A stretch of 64,000 bases of DNA from Psilocybe azurescens. Its lineage: Eukaryota; Basidiomycota; Agaricomycetes; Agaricales; Agrocybaceae. Of this stretch, positions 13,073 through 25,507 are shown in pieces (positions within the stretch are counted from its first letter, which is position 1; every line of letters begins with the position of its first letter). The DNA is taken from assembly GCA_023853785.1 (NCBI GenBank), contig JAJIRX010000970.1, positions 1-64,000 on the forward strand, read 5' to 3'. The position numbers and the translations under genes are program-made. Below the pieces are notes generated by a model. That model saw only the letters and a list, made by a program, of their open reading frames with translations. It was not told where the DNA came from and did no database searches.

Positions 13073-14492
13073 ATGCCTGAGTCCCATACTTCAGTCTCAG
13101 TCCACATCCAGGAGGCTATAATCAACGCTAACCTCAATGGCTCAATGCTTTTCAACTTTCTAATGGGTGAATCTCATTTGTAAACGTCAACACCACAAAC
13201 TTACGTCTGTCAGGTATATATACGATGGTATACGCTGGAACAATGTATCTCTACAGTACGTCACTTCCTTCTACTTGAAAAACAAAAACTTAACAATACG
13301 CCGTACAGTGTCCAAAAACCAGCGAGCGTGAACCGTCGTATCGTTCTATCGGCCATATCCACGCTCCACCTGCTTTGCCTCTCCCAGTTCATTTTGGAAT
13401 GGTATTCCATTGACATGAATGTCGTCGTTAATGGAGACACGCGAGAGACCATTTTGTTTCGACCATGGAAGGGGTCCTCCATGGGCATGGGTTTTTTCTG
13501 TATTTCTGACCTATTCTTCGATTGTTGTATCCGATGGACTACTGGTTAATATATTTCGTTAGATCTCTTGCATCGTTCTCATCAATATCTTCACAGATAT
13601 GGAGGTGCTACCATATCTGGGGACGATCGCTCCGAATAATTTTGGTACCTGTCGCGCTTTTCGTTGCGGAATCCTGTGAGTTACGGATGAAGGTTTTGCA
13701 TAGTTATTCAACTGACCGCACGTTATCTCAGGTCTCTTCGTCGCCACTACAGCTCTAGCAGGTGTAAACGGTCAGCTACCAAGCGACGTACACGCCAAAT
13801 TATTCAACAATATCTCAAGTGCATCTATATTCGTGTCGCTTGGCACCACGATGATTACAACCTTTCTTATCGGATACAGAATATATTCAGCTTCTCATGC
13901 AAATGGTACACCCTCCAGAAGACTATTTAGTCGTGTTTGGGTTATAGTCATCGAGTCAGCCGCGGTGTACTCCCTCGTACTCTTTGTCGGTGCCATCTAC
14001 GATGTGCTGCCATCATTCACTGTGTTGGAATCACCCTTGGTTGTAGTTGGGTACTACTCGGAACCAGTGCTGTTCGTTGTTACTGTACGTAGCCTCTATC
14101 ATCTGGCTCATAATCATGTGTCTCTTACCCAAAATCAGGGAATGGCTCCAACAATTCTTGTCGCTAGAATCGCCCTTACGAATCCCAGCAATACAGTTGC
14201 ACCGACAGTCACCCACATATCTGGCCTGCAGTTTGGGTCACAGCACGGGAGTGGCGGCAGTAGAGGTACCACCGGTGGTGAAATGAGCGTTTCAGTTCTC
14301 GCGGATGATGTGGCGCCGGAGATGGTTGAAATGAAGGGGAATGCACTATGGATGGTACGATTAGAGACGATCAAGTTTAAAGGGCAAAACGGTCCCGCGA
14401 TTGTAGAGTTGTCGATTATCAAATGCGTTTTTGCGTTTTTACGTTCCAACCATTGTCTCATATATTTCCCTTTAACTATTTATATCCTCTGA
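13073..14492 (+). pseudogene. DUF6534-like membrane protein, array unit 1
   Basis: Six exons. Exon 1 (13073-13166) encodes MPESHTSVSVHIQEAI and ends NFLMG. Exon 2 encodes GIYTMVYAGTMYLY. Exon 3 starts at about 13311 and encodes the CLSQFILEWYSID helix and NGDTRETI. Exon 4 (about 13598) encodes IWRCYHIWGRSL. Exon 5 (about 13732) encodes LGTTMITTFLIGYRIYSAS and ESAAVYSLVLF. Exon 6 (about 14139) carries ILVARIALTNP and THISGLQFGSQ. The last intron has no in-frame stop, so exons 5 and 6 read as one frame. Lesions: five A's instead of six at the start of exon 3; one-base deletions in the TTT run and GGAGG segment of exon 3; and a one-base loss near 14336 that extends the C-terminus to 14492. The role of the family is unknown. 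Confidence 0.75.
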
Positions 14493-14870
14493 CCTGTTTA
14501 CTAGAACCTCGCAATCAAGTGACATAAGTGCTCGTCCCAGCGTCGCCACCAATAATTCATTGCTTCCTTGCTTATGTGGGATCGACATGGTCATTCTAGA
14601 GTTATAGAAATCAACGTGGAACCTGGGGATCCCAGCTTCGAAGGCCTAGCTCCAAGAAAGCACATCCCTTGGAGCTAAATTAAATTCAGAATCAAGATCG
14701 AATGTTCAAACACTGAATATTTCACTCACCACGCCACTCAAACTCTGTTACATCCCAAAAGCACCGATACCACCGCCACAAACCGCAAAAGGTCCAGCAA
14801 CTCCAGCCCCATCCCCATCCCCGACGAAGGTGTACACTCTTTCCCTTTCTTCTCCGACGCCCATCTGCAT

Positions 14871-15960
14871 TCATCGCATGGCGCCAGCTCCAATGCACTT
14901 CATATCACACATCTGAAAGCTTATATGCGCCATATGAAGGAAATATGTTCTGCCTGCGTCTATTCTAGGCGTCCTGATCCAAGTGCGTGGAGGGAGTGGC
15001 GAGAGCGCCGTCACGATGAAATATTTGCATATTGGAGGGCGTCTGTTGCAAATTGTGCTGACTGATGAGAGGATGTGGTATACGGAGGGATAGGCACTCG
15101 CCCTGAAGGGCGTTCGCGACCGCGGACCTCGCGTTGCTCCTACAATAGTCGAGAAGCTCTGCGCGGAGCGGGGTGTCTTCGTACAATGCGTTGAATGATG
15201 CTGGGATTCTTTGCTCAGACTCTGCGCGCGTTGAAACTGCAATCAAAATGAGAGTGGAGATGTGGGAGCCGATGCAGACATCGATGTTGGCGAAGTTGAG
15301 GTACGGTCCATTCTGGAACGATGCGTTACCATTGGAGGCGATGGATTCTGGAATACCCGTTGAGGAACCCGATACGTTGCCTATCCGTGAGCCGCGATAT
15401 AGCTCCCACTCGGCGGTATACATGCCCTTCCCTCACCAAAAATAGCGTAACGAATGTGTTTTCATTGCGGCGCATGGCTTCTTCTCGTTCATAATCGAAC
15501 CTATGCCGCCCAGTCCTGACCCCAGTCCTCTTTTCGCTTCCAATCCTCAACGGGTCGTAGCACCATGCAGAAAGGTTCAAAGGTTGCCAAGAAAAAGGTT
15601 CACCACATACACTTGGTATATTGGCTCTGTGTTCTCAGAGTAGTAGATTGGCGGTATCGAGCGCGTATGTGTATTCAGAGAGGGATCGGGAATGAGAATG
15701 GATCTACAATGGGGATGTTCAGAGTGTGTTGAATACACTATAGACGAGGGTATCTGTTTAAGGATAATAATGCACTGGGTTGAAGGGATGGGAGCGTTGG
15801 TTGGTAGTACATTGGCGTAACTGGAGTATATCTTACTGTTCACCGGTTGAGATAAAAGCGGGAAGATAATGGGTGGAGAATGAAGGAGATCACGGTGAGC
15901 CTTGGAGGGAGGGAGAGAGCACGTTGAAGGCAAGGCGTTTCAGCAAGCGAGCAAATTGAA
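14871..15960 (-). pseudogene. Decayed gag-like gene remnant, unit 1
   Basis: On the minus strand, fragments in successive frames line up in order with the better-preserved gene at 56.3-58.3 kb. RSIPPIYYSENT corresponds to RSIPPTCHPENT. EREEAMRRNEN corresponds to ERDEALHRSEN, EWELYRGSRIGN to EWEVYPNTWIDN, and ALYEDTPLRAELLDYC to ASYEDALRYAELLEQC. The cysteines of the CPICQ motif are lost. Several frame changes and stops show it is dead. No RNase H part is present in this copy. The segment 14871-15060 is open on both strands and its coding direction is uncertain. Confidence 0.6.
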
Positions 15961-17243
15961 TATAACGAACGAGACACCGTATGCAGACAATTTGATGGTC
16001 CATTCAGTCGCCGTTCGTGGGAAGGAGAGGTCTTCGTGATGTTTCAAATGAGATGCTTGTCGGTAAAGTGATTATGTATCTAGGCAATTGGTATTACCGA
16101 GGAGTCAAAGGCCTAGTATCGGAAGATGTAGATGGAGTCTTGGGTAAATTGGGGAGAGGAACTCGGGAATTGCTCGGGAAGGGACAAAAACGAATCGAAC
16201 TGTATTCGATGACAAATCTCTGACCACGTGCTAAACGATTTCGCCCCTAAATCGAACTATTGACTTTGACCGAATCAACTTGTAACATTCTACGTCCTAC
16301 TCGACGGCATAGATCAAGTAAATGCCAATCCTTGCCGTATCATGTTCACCGCTACGTTAAATTGCGGATTGACTAGATCTACGTGTTATGTAATGAGCTT
16401 TGCGACAACAGGCATGAATATGACATTATCATGAAAGAATATTAATAGTCAACACAGTTAAGCTCTCAATTGCAAATGTCTATTTATCAATTGTACAATG
16501 GTAGCTAGAGGCATATATTATCGCATTGATACATCAGTGTTTATTTTCTTACTAGCTTTTAAAACACTGTTCAATTTATATGAGTTTTACAGAGTCTTAA
16601 AACGATTAATTACACATACACGTTGAAGATTCCGGGTTCTTCGAGAGAGATGGGGCAACAGTAGACTGGGTAGTGTTGATACTAGGATTTTTCTCTCGAT
16701 ATGAGTATAATGTGTTATATGTCAAAGTTCTGTGGCATCAGTTGAAGGGTGGTTAATGACGAACAAGAAATTTCCCGTATGTTCCAGCCTCACCAGCACG
16801 AGACAGAAACCCCTATTTCATCGTGCTACATATGATCCTCACACATGCTATCAACCTGACTTCCTTATTCCAAACTATAAGGACTCCACGAGACGAGCCG
16901 GTATCTCTTGTCCGCCGGCGACGTTTATCCAAGTCCTCTGACACCTCGCTTCTCAAATTTGCAGTGATACACGCATCGTGCTGCACTTTGCATACCCTGT
17001 CGCGACCACCAAATGTGGCTACGTCCGGCCAGGTATTATATCCTACGGTATGAAAAGTGTCTTCAGACTAAATTTCTAGCGCGCTTCAGGATGTATATGG
17101 ATTCAGTTGAGATATGCCTTAATATCTCCCATGCAGTGCCCATGTCTTCTACTCGACCTTGAATCCATGCGATCAGTTATAATGAACGGAATTCCACAAA
17201 AATCTGCTCACTCAGGGTATCTCCTCGAGTCTACATATTCCCC

Positions 17244-18553
17244 ATGCCTGAACCCCATACTTCAGTCTCAGTCCACATCCAGGAGGCTATAATCAACGCT
17301 AGCCTGAATGCCTCAATGTTTTTCAACTTTGTAATGGGTGAATCTTATTTTTCAATCTCAACATCAAAACTTACGTCTGTCAGGTATATATACGATGGTA
17401 TATGCTGGAACAATGTATCTCTACAGTACGTCGCTTCCTTCTACTTGAAAAAACAAAAACTCAACAAAACGCCGTAAAGTGTCCAAAAACCAGCGAACAT
17501 GAACCGTCGTGTCGTTCTATCGGCCATATCTGCGCTCTACCTGCTTTGCCTCTCCGAATTCATTATGCAATGGCATTCCATTGACTTGGATGTCGTCGTT
17601 AATGGAGACACGCGAGAGACTATTTTTGTTTCGACCATGGAAGGGGTCCTCCATGGGCATGGGTATTTTCTGTATTTCTGTTCTATTCTTCGTTTGTTGT
17701 ATCCGATGGACTACTGGTTAGTATATTTCGTTAGATCTCTTGCATCGTTCTCATCATTGTCTTTACAGATATGGAGATGCTACCATGTCTGGGGACAATC
17801 GTCCCGAATAATTTTGGTACCTGTCGCACTTTTCGTTGCGGAATCCTGTGAGTTACAGATGAAGGTTTCGCATAGTTATTCGACTGACCGCACGTTATCT
17901 CAGGTCTCTTCGTCGCCACTACAGCTCTAGCAGGTGTAAACGGTCAGCTACCAAGCGACGTACACGCCAAATTATTCAACAATATCTCAAGTGCATCTAT
18001 ATTCGTTTCGCTTGGCACCACGATGATTACAACCTTTCTTATCGGATACAGAATATATTCAGCTTCTCATGCAAATGGTACACCCTCCAGAAGACTATTT
18101 CATCGTGTTTGGGTCCTGGTCATCGAGTCAGCCGCGGCGTACTCCCTCGTACTCTTTGTCGGTGCCATTTACGATGTGCTGCCATCATTCACTGTGTTGG
18201 AATCACCCTTGGTTGTAGTTGGGTACTACGTGCAACCAGTACTGTTCTTTGTTACTGTACGTAGCCTCTGTCATCTGGCTCATAATCATGTGTCTCTTAC
18301 CCAAAATCAGGGGATGGCTCCGACCATTCTTGTCTCTAGAATCGCTCTTACGAGTCCCAGCAATGCGGTTGGACCGACAGTCACCCACATATCTGGCCTG
18401 CAGTTTGGGTCGCAGCACGGGAGTGGCGGTGGTAGAAATACCACCGGAGGTGAAATGAGCGTTTCAGTTCTCGCGGATGATGTGGCGCCGGAGATGGTTG
18501 AAATGAAGAGGGAATGTACTGTGGATGGTGCGATTAGAGACGATCAGGTTTAA
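17244..18553 (+). pseudogene. DUF6534-like membrane protein, array unit 2
   Basis: The exon layout is the same as unit 1. Exon 1 encodes MPEPHTSVSVHIQEAI and ends NFVMG. Exon 3 starts at about 17482 and encodes the CLSEFIMQWHSIDLDVVV segment. Exon 4 begins about 17769 (IWRCYHVWGQSS) and exon 5 about 17904. Exon 6 begins about 18311 and ends at TAA 18553 with RDDQV. Exons 5 and 6 are intact and the last intron has no in-frame stop. Exon 3 has the five-A deletion shared with units 1 and 3 and a one-base deletion (GGAGG to GGGG) shared with unit 1, so the VSDGLL end of the exon is out of frame. Without exon 3 indels this would be a full-length family member of about 300 residues. Confidence 0.75.
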
Positions 18554-18674
18554 AGGGCAAAACGGCCCCGCGATTGTAGAGTTGTCGATTATCGAATTGG
18601 GCTTTCGCAACTTTGCGTTTCAACCTTTGTCTCGTATATTTTTTTCCCATGGACTATTTATACCCCGTCATTTG

Positions 18675-18697
18675 TTTTTTTTTTTTTTTTAAAAAAA
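18675..18697. repeat. T16/A7 homopolymer run
   Basis: Sixteen T's followed by seven A's lie about 120 bases after the stop of the unit 2 gene, in the position where other units carry ordinary sequence. The exact length may be unreliable in the assembly. Confidence 0.7.
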
Positions 18698-19276
18698 GGA
18701 ACCCCGTAATCAAGTGACATAAGTACTTATATTAGACGCCCAGCGAGCCACCAATAATCCATTGCTTCCTTGTTCATGTAAGGTTGACAAGATCATTTTA
18801 GCGTAACGTAGAACCTGTGAGGTCCTACTTCGAATGCTTAGACTCAAGAAAGCCCATCCCTTCGAGCTAGATCACATTCAGAGCCAAGATCGAATGCGCA
18901 AACGCTGAATATTTCACTCACCACGGTATTCAAGCTCTATTACAGCCCAACAGCACCGATACCAGCACCACAAACCGCACAAGACCCGGCAACTCCAGCC
19001 CTATCCCCATCCCTTTCTTCCCCGACGCCTATCCGCATCCGCCGCATGGCGCCAGCGCCTACTTCACGTCATGAATTCGAAAACTTGTATGCGCCATACG
19101 AAGCAAATGTGTTCTGCCCGCGTCCATTCTAGGCATCTTGGTTCAAGCGCGGTGAGGGAGTAGCGAGAGCGCTGTCACAAAATATTTACATATTAGAGGG
19201 CGTCTGTTGCGGGCTGTGCTGGAGCTGATGTGAGGAAGTGGTATACGGAGGGATAGGCACTCGTGCCGAAGGGCAT

Positions 19277-20090
19277 TCACGACCGCGGACTTCGCGTTGC
19301 TCCTACAATAGTCAAGAAGCTCTGCGCGGAGGGGGTGTCTTCGTATAATGCCCTGAATGATGCTGGGATTCTTTGATCAGATTCTACGCGCGCGCAACTG
19401 CTATCAGAATGAGAGTGGAGTCGTGGGTGCCGATGCAGATATGAATGTGGGCGAAGGTGGGGTACGGTCCAGTCTGTGTTACCATTGGAGGCGATGGTTT
19501 CTGGGCCCGCTGAGGAAGCGGACATGTTGCCTATCCGTAAGCCGCGATTTAGCTCCCACTCGGTATACATGTCCTTCCCCACACCAGAAGTAGCATAACG
19601 AATGTGTTTTCATTGCGGCGCATGGCTTCTCGTTCATAATCGAACCTATGCCGCCCACTCCTGACCTCAGTCCTCTTTCCGCTTTCAATGCTCAAAGCGT
19701 CGCAGTACCGTACAGAAAGATTCGAAAGTTGCCGAGTAGAGGGTTCACCATGTACACTTGGTACATTAGCCAAGTGTTCTCAGAGTGGTAGATTGGCGGT
19801 ATCGAGCGTATGTACGTGCTTAGAGAGGGGTCGCGAAAGAGAATGGATAGACATTGGGGATGTGTGGGAGAGCTGAATACACAGTAGATGAGGAGTATCT
19901 GCTTGGGACAATAATGAATTGAGTTGAAAGGCTGGGAGTGTTGGTTGGTAGTACATTGGCGTAACTGTCATATCTTACTGTTCACCGGTTGAGATTAAAG
20001 CGAGAAGATAATGGGAGGAGAATGAAGGAAATCACGGTGCGCCTTGGAGGTAAGGAGAGAGCACGTCGAAGGCAAGGCGTTTCATCAAGT
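19277..20090 (-). pseudogene. Decayed gag-like gene remnant, unit 2
   Basis: The minus-strand fragments match the unit 1 remnant and the 56.3 kb gene: YEREAMRRNEN, EWELNRGLRIGN, ESDQRIPASFRALYEDT. An N-terminal fragment (LSIHSLSRPLSKHVHTLD) occupies about 19780-19971. Frames change repeatedly and part of the middle is deleted relative to unit 1. Confidence 0.55.
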
Positions 20091-21156
20091 GAGCAGCTTG
20101 AATATAACGAATGAGACACCGTATGCAGACAATTTGATGGTCCGTTCAGTCGCCGTTCGCGGGGAGGAGAGGTCTTCGTGATGTTTCACATGAGATGCTT
20201 GTGGGTGAAGGGATTATGTATCTAGACAATTGATATTATCGAGAAGCCAAAGACCTAGTATTGGAAGGTGTACGTGGAGTCTTGCGTAACTTGAGGGAGA
20301 GGAACTTGGGAAGGGCCAAAAACGAATCGAACGAATGTTTTCGATGACAAATCTCTGACCACGTGCTAAACAATTTCGCCCCTAAATCGAACTATTCGCT
20401 TTTGACCGGATCAACTTCCAACGTCTTATACCCTACTCGACGGTATAGATCAAGTAAATGCCAATCTTTGCCGTATCATGTTCGCCGCTACGTCAAATTG
20501 CTGATTGACTAGATCTAAGTGTTATGTAATGAGCTTTGCGACAACAGGCATGAATATGACATTACTATCATGAAAGAATGTTATAAGTCAACACAGTTAA
20601 GCTCTCAATTGCAAATGTCTATAGTATCAATTGTACAATGGTAGCTAGAAAGCATATATGATCGCATTGATACATCAGTGTTTATTTTCTTACTAGCTTC
20701 TAAAACACTGTTCAATTTATATAAGTCTTACAGAGTCTTAAAACGACTAATTACACATTCACGTTGAAAATTCCGGGTTCTTCGAGAGAGATGGGGCAAC
20801 AGTAGACTGAGCAGTGTTGATACTAGTACTTTGTCTCTCGATATGAGTATAATATATTATATGTCAAAGTTTTACGGCACGAGACAGAAACTGTGATGGG
20901 ACCTTTCGTATTCTATCGTGCTACATATGATCCTCACACATGCTATCAACATGACTTTCAACCTGACTTCCTTATTTCGAACTATAAGGACTCCACGAGA
21001 CGAGCCGGTATCTCTTGTCCGCCGGCCACGTTTATCCAAGTCCTCTGACACCTCGCTTCTCAAATTTGCAGTGATACACGCATCGTGCTGAACTTTGCAT
21101 ACCCCTGTCGCAACCACCAAATGTGGCTACGTCCGGCCAGGTATTATATCCTACGG

Positions 21157-21164
21157 TATAAAAA
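21157..21164 (+). promoter_or_regulatory. Possible TATA box in array units 3 and 4
   Basis: CGGTATAAAAAG occurs here, about 190 bases upstream of the unit 3 ATG. Unit 4 has CGGTATAAAAAT at the same place, but units 1 and 2 have CGGTATGAAAAG, which destroys the TATA core. The long distance to the ATG leaves its role uncertain. Confidence 0.35.
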
Positions 21165-21349
21165 GTGTCTTCAGACTAAACTTCTAGCGCACTTCAGGAT
21201 GTACATGGATTCAGTTGAGATATGCCTTAATATCTCCAATGCAGTGTCCATGTCTTCTATTCGCCTTGAATCCATGCGATCAGTTATAATGAACAAATTC
21301 AATAAGAATATGCTCACTCAGGGTATCTCCTCGAGTCTACATATTCCCC

Positions 21350-22663
21350 ATGCCTGAACCCCATACTTCAGTCTCAGTCCACATCCAGGAGGCTATAATC
21401 AACGCTAACCTCAATGGCTCAATGCTTTTCAACTTTCTAATGGGTGAATCTCATTTGTCAATGTCAACTCCACAAACTTACATCTGTCAGGTATATATAC
21501 GATGGTATACGCTGGAACAATGTATCTCTACAGTATGTCACTTCCTTCTACTTGAAAAACAAAAACTTAACAATACGCCGTACAGTGTCCAAAAACCAGC
21601 GAACATGAACCGTAGTGTCGTTCTATCGGCCATATCTATGCTCCATCTTCTTTGCCTCTCCCAGTTCATTTTGGAATGGTATTCCATTGACTTGGATGTC
21701 GTGATTAATGGAGACACGCGAGAGACTATTTTTATTTCGACCGTGGAAGGAGGTCCCCCATGGGTCTGGGTATTTGCTGATTTTCTGACCTACTCTTCAT
21801 TTGTTGTATCCGATGGACTACTGGTGACTATGTTTTATTAAATCTCTTGTATCGTTCTCATCAATGTGGCTACAGATATGGAGGTGCTACCATATCTGGG
21901 GACAATCGCTCCGAATAATTTTGGTACCTGTCGCACTTTTCGTTGCGGAATCCTGTAAGTTACGGATGAAGGCTTCGCATAGTTATTAGACTGACCGCAT
22001 GTTATCTCAGGTCTCTTCGTTGCCTCTATAGCCCTAGCAGGTGCAAACGGTCAGCTAACCAGCGACGTAAACGCCAAATTATTCAACCGCATCTCAAGTG
22101 CATCTAAATTTGTGTCGCTTAGCACTACGATGATTACAACCTTCCTCATTGGATATAGAATATATTCAGCCACTCGTGCAAACGGTACACCTTCAAGAAG
22201 ACTATTTCATCGTATTTGGGTTATAGTCATCGAGTCAGCCGCGGTGTACTCCTCGTGCTCCTCGTCAATGCCATCTGCTCTGTGAATCCATTATTCATTG
22301 TGTTGATATCACCCTTGGTTGTAGTTGGGTACTACGTGGAACTAGTGCAGATCTTTGTTATTGTACGTAGCCTCTATCATCTGGCTCATAATCTTGTGTC
22401 TCTTACACAAAAATCAGGGGATGGCTCCTACAATTCTTGTCGCTAGAATCGCCCTTACAAATCCCAGCAATACAGTTGCACCGACAGTCACCCACATATC
22501 TGGCTTGCAATTTGGGTCACAGCACGAGAGTGGCGCCAGTAGAGATACCACCGGAGGTGAAATGAATGTTTCAGTTCACACAGATAATGTGACGCCTGAG
22601 CAGGAGGTTGAAGTGAAGACGGAATGTGCTGTGGATGGTACGTTTATAGAAGGTCAGGTCTGA
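21350..22663 (+). pseudogene. DUF6534-like membrane protein, array unit 3
   Basis: Exon 1 is 21350-21443 (MPEPHTSVSVHIQEAI to NFLMG) and exon 2 is 21491-21532 (GIYTMVYAGTMYLY). Exon 3 starts at 21586, with five A's where unit 4 has six, which shifts the frame. From MNRSVVLSAIS on, it is open through VVNGDT-like and GGPPWVWVF segments to VSDGLL. Exon 4 starts at about 21876 (IWRCYHIWGQSL). Exon 5 starts at about 22011 and has a one-base loss near 22250 (VYSLVLL becomes out of frame). Exon 6 starts at about 22418 and ends at TGA 22663. Exon 3 is the best preserved of the array apart from its first codons. Confidence 0.75.
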
Positions 22664-23214
22664 AGCGTAAAAGGCGCTGTCATTGTGGTAGAGATTTCGA
22701 TTATTTAATCCCTGTTTCCGCGTCTTTACCTTCCTACCTTTGTATTGACTATTTATACCGCGTCATCTGTTTAAAATTTAATTTTGGTCAAGTGGTATAA
22801 GTATCTGTATTGGACGCTCAACGTCGCCACTAACAATTCAGTCCTTCCTCAGTGCACATGTATGGTTGACATAAGTAGTCCAAAAGCTCTGGTCTTCTGC
22901 AAATTAATGTGGAACCTCGGAAGTCGCATCTTTGAATGCTTAACTTCACGAATGCTCGTCCCTTCGAGATAGATCAGATTCTGAATCAAGATTGAACGCC
23001 TCAAACGCTGAATGTTCCACTCACCGCAATCAAACTCTGCTACAGCCCGACAGCATAGACAGCACCAGAATCAGCACCAACCGTACGATACCGGTATTGA
23101 AGCCCCATCCGCCACTCCCAACGCAAGCCTGCACTCTTTCCCTTTGCTTTCCCCATTGACGGCCGTCCCCATCCACCACGTTCACCCCCCGACGGGAGCA
23201 GTGCCCGACGCACT

Positions 23215-24260
23215 TCACGTCCCATACCAGGCATATAGAAAACGATTATATGTGCCATACGAAGGAAATAGTGTCCTGCTTGCGTTTATCCCAGGAGCCC
23301 TGGTACAAGCATGGTGAGGTAGCGGCGAGAGCGCTGCCACGATGAAAGATTTGCATATTGGAGGGCATCTATTGCGGACTGTGCTGAAACAATGTGAGGA
23401 GGTGGGATAGGGAGGGATAGGCACTCCCTCTGCATGACGTTCGCGACCGCGGACCGCGCGTAGCACCCGCAACAATCGAGAAGCTGGGCAGAGAGAAGGG
23501 TGTCTTCGTACAATACGTTGAATGATGCTGGGAATCTTTGCTCAGATTCTGCGCACGTGGAACTGCAATCAGAATGAGAGTGGAGTCGTGGGTGCCGATG
23601 CAGATACGAATGTGGGCGAAGGTGAGGCACGGCTCATTCTAGAATGATGTGTTACCATTGGAGGCGAAGGATTCTGGAATATCCGCTGAGGAAGCGGACA
23701 TGTTGGCTGTCCGTGAGCCTCGATATAGCTCCCACTCGGCGGTATACACGCCCTTCCCCCCACCAAAAATAGCGTAACGAATGTGTTTTCATTGCGGCGC
23801 ATGGCTTCTCGTTCATAAACGAACCTATGTCGCCCACTCCTGACCTCAGCCCTCTTTTCGCTGCCAATCTTCAAAGCGTCGCAGTACCGTACAAAAAGAT
23901 TCGAAGGTTTCCGAGTAGAGGGTTCACCATGTACACTTGGTACATTAGCCAAGTGTTCTCAGAGTGGTAGATTGGCGGTATCGAGCGTATGTGCGTACTT
24001 AGAGAGGGGTCGCGAAAGAGAATGGATAGACAATTGGGATGGGTGGGGAGAGCTGAATACACAGTAGATGAGGAGTATCTGCTTGGGACAATAATGAATT
24101 GAGTTGAAAGGCTGGGAGCGTTGGTTGGTAGTACATTGGCGTAACTGTCATATCTTACTGTTCACCGGTTGAGATTAAAGCGAGAAGATAATGGGTGGAG
24201 AATGAAGGAGATCATGGTGAGCCATGAAGGAAGGGAGAGAGCACGTAGAAGGCAAGGCGT
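23215..24260 (-). pseudogene. Decayed gag-like gene remnant, unit 3
   Basis: Minus-strand fragments YEREAMRRNEN, RAESEQRFPASFNVLYEDT and RSIPPIYHSENT (N-terminal part, about 23871-24062) follow the same order as in units 1 and 2 and the 56.3 kb gene. They lie in at least three frames with internal stops. Confidence 0.55.
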
Positions 24261-25507
24261 TTCATCAAGTGAGCAGCTTGAATATAACGAACAAGACACC
24301 GTATGCAGACAATTTGATGGTCCGTTCAGTCGCCGTTCGCGGGAAGGAGAGGTCTTCATGATGTTTCACATGAGATGCCTGTGGGCGAAGGGATTATGTA
24401 TCTATACAATTGATATTATAGAGAAGCTAAAGGCCTAGTATCGGAAGGTGTACGTGGAGTGTTGCGTAACTTGGGAGAGAGGAACTTGGGAGGGGGCAAA
24501 ACGAATCGAACGAATGTTTTCGATGACAAATCTCTGACCACGTGCTCAACGATTTCGCTCAACTTGTAACGTTCTACGCCCTACTCGACGGCATAGATAA
24601 AGTAAATGCCAACTGTTGCCTTATCATGTTCACCGCTACGTCAAATTTCTGATTGACTAGATATACGTGTTATGTAATGAACTTTGGGACAACAAGCAAC
24701 ACAGTTAAGCTCCCACTAGCAAATGTCTACATTATCGATTGTACAATGATAGCTAGAAAGCATATATGATCACATTCATACATCAGTTTTTATTTTATTA
24801 CTAGCTTCTAAAACACTTTTCAATTTATATAAGCCTTACAGAGTCTCAGAACGATTAATTACACATACTTACACGTTGAAAGCTACGGGTTCTTCGAGAG
24901 AGATGGGATAACAGTAGACTGGGTAATGTCGATACTGGGACTTTGTCTGTCGATATACATTCATATGAGTATGATATATTATATGTCAAAGTTTTACGGC
25001 ACCAGGTGAAGGGCGGTCAATCACGGACAAGAAATTTCCTGTATGTTCCAGCCTCACCAGCACGAGACAGAAACCCCTGTTTCATCGTGCTACATATGAT
25101 CCTCACACATGCTATCAACCTGACTTGCTTATTTAAAAATACAAGGACTCCACGAGACGAAACCAGTATCTCTTGTCCGCCGGCCACGTTTATCCAAGTC
25201 CTCTGACACCTCGATTCTAAATTTGCACTGATACACGCATCGTGCTGTACTTTGCATACCCCTGTCGCGACCACCAAATGTGACTACGTCCGGCCAGGTA
25301 TTATATCCTACGGTATAAAAATTGTCTTCAGACTAAACTTCTAGCGCGCTCCAGGATGTATATGGATTCAGTTGAGATATGCCTTAATATCTTACATGCA
25401 GTGTCCATGTCTTCTATTCGCCTTGAATCCATGCGATCAGTTATAATGAACAAATTCAATAAGAATCTGCTCGCTTAGGGTATCTCCTCGAGTCTACATA
25501 TTCCACC

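Noticed and set aside
14031..14461. Minus-strand open frames over the last exons of the array genes
   Set aside because: They repeat in each unit only because the + strand DUF6534-like exons repeat; no start context or motifs.
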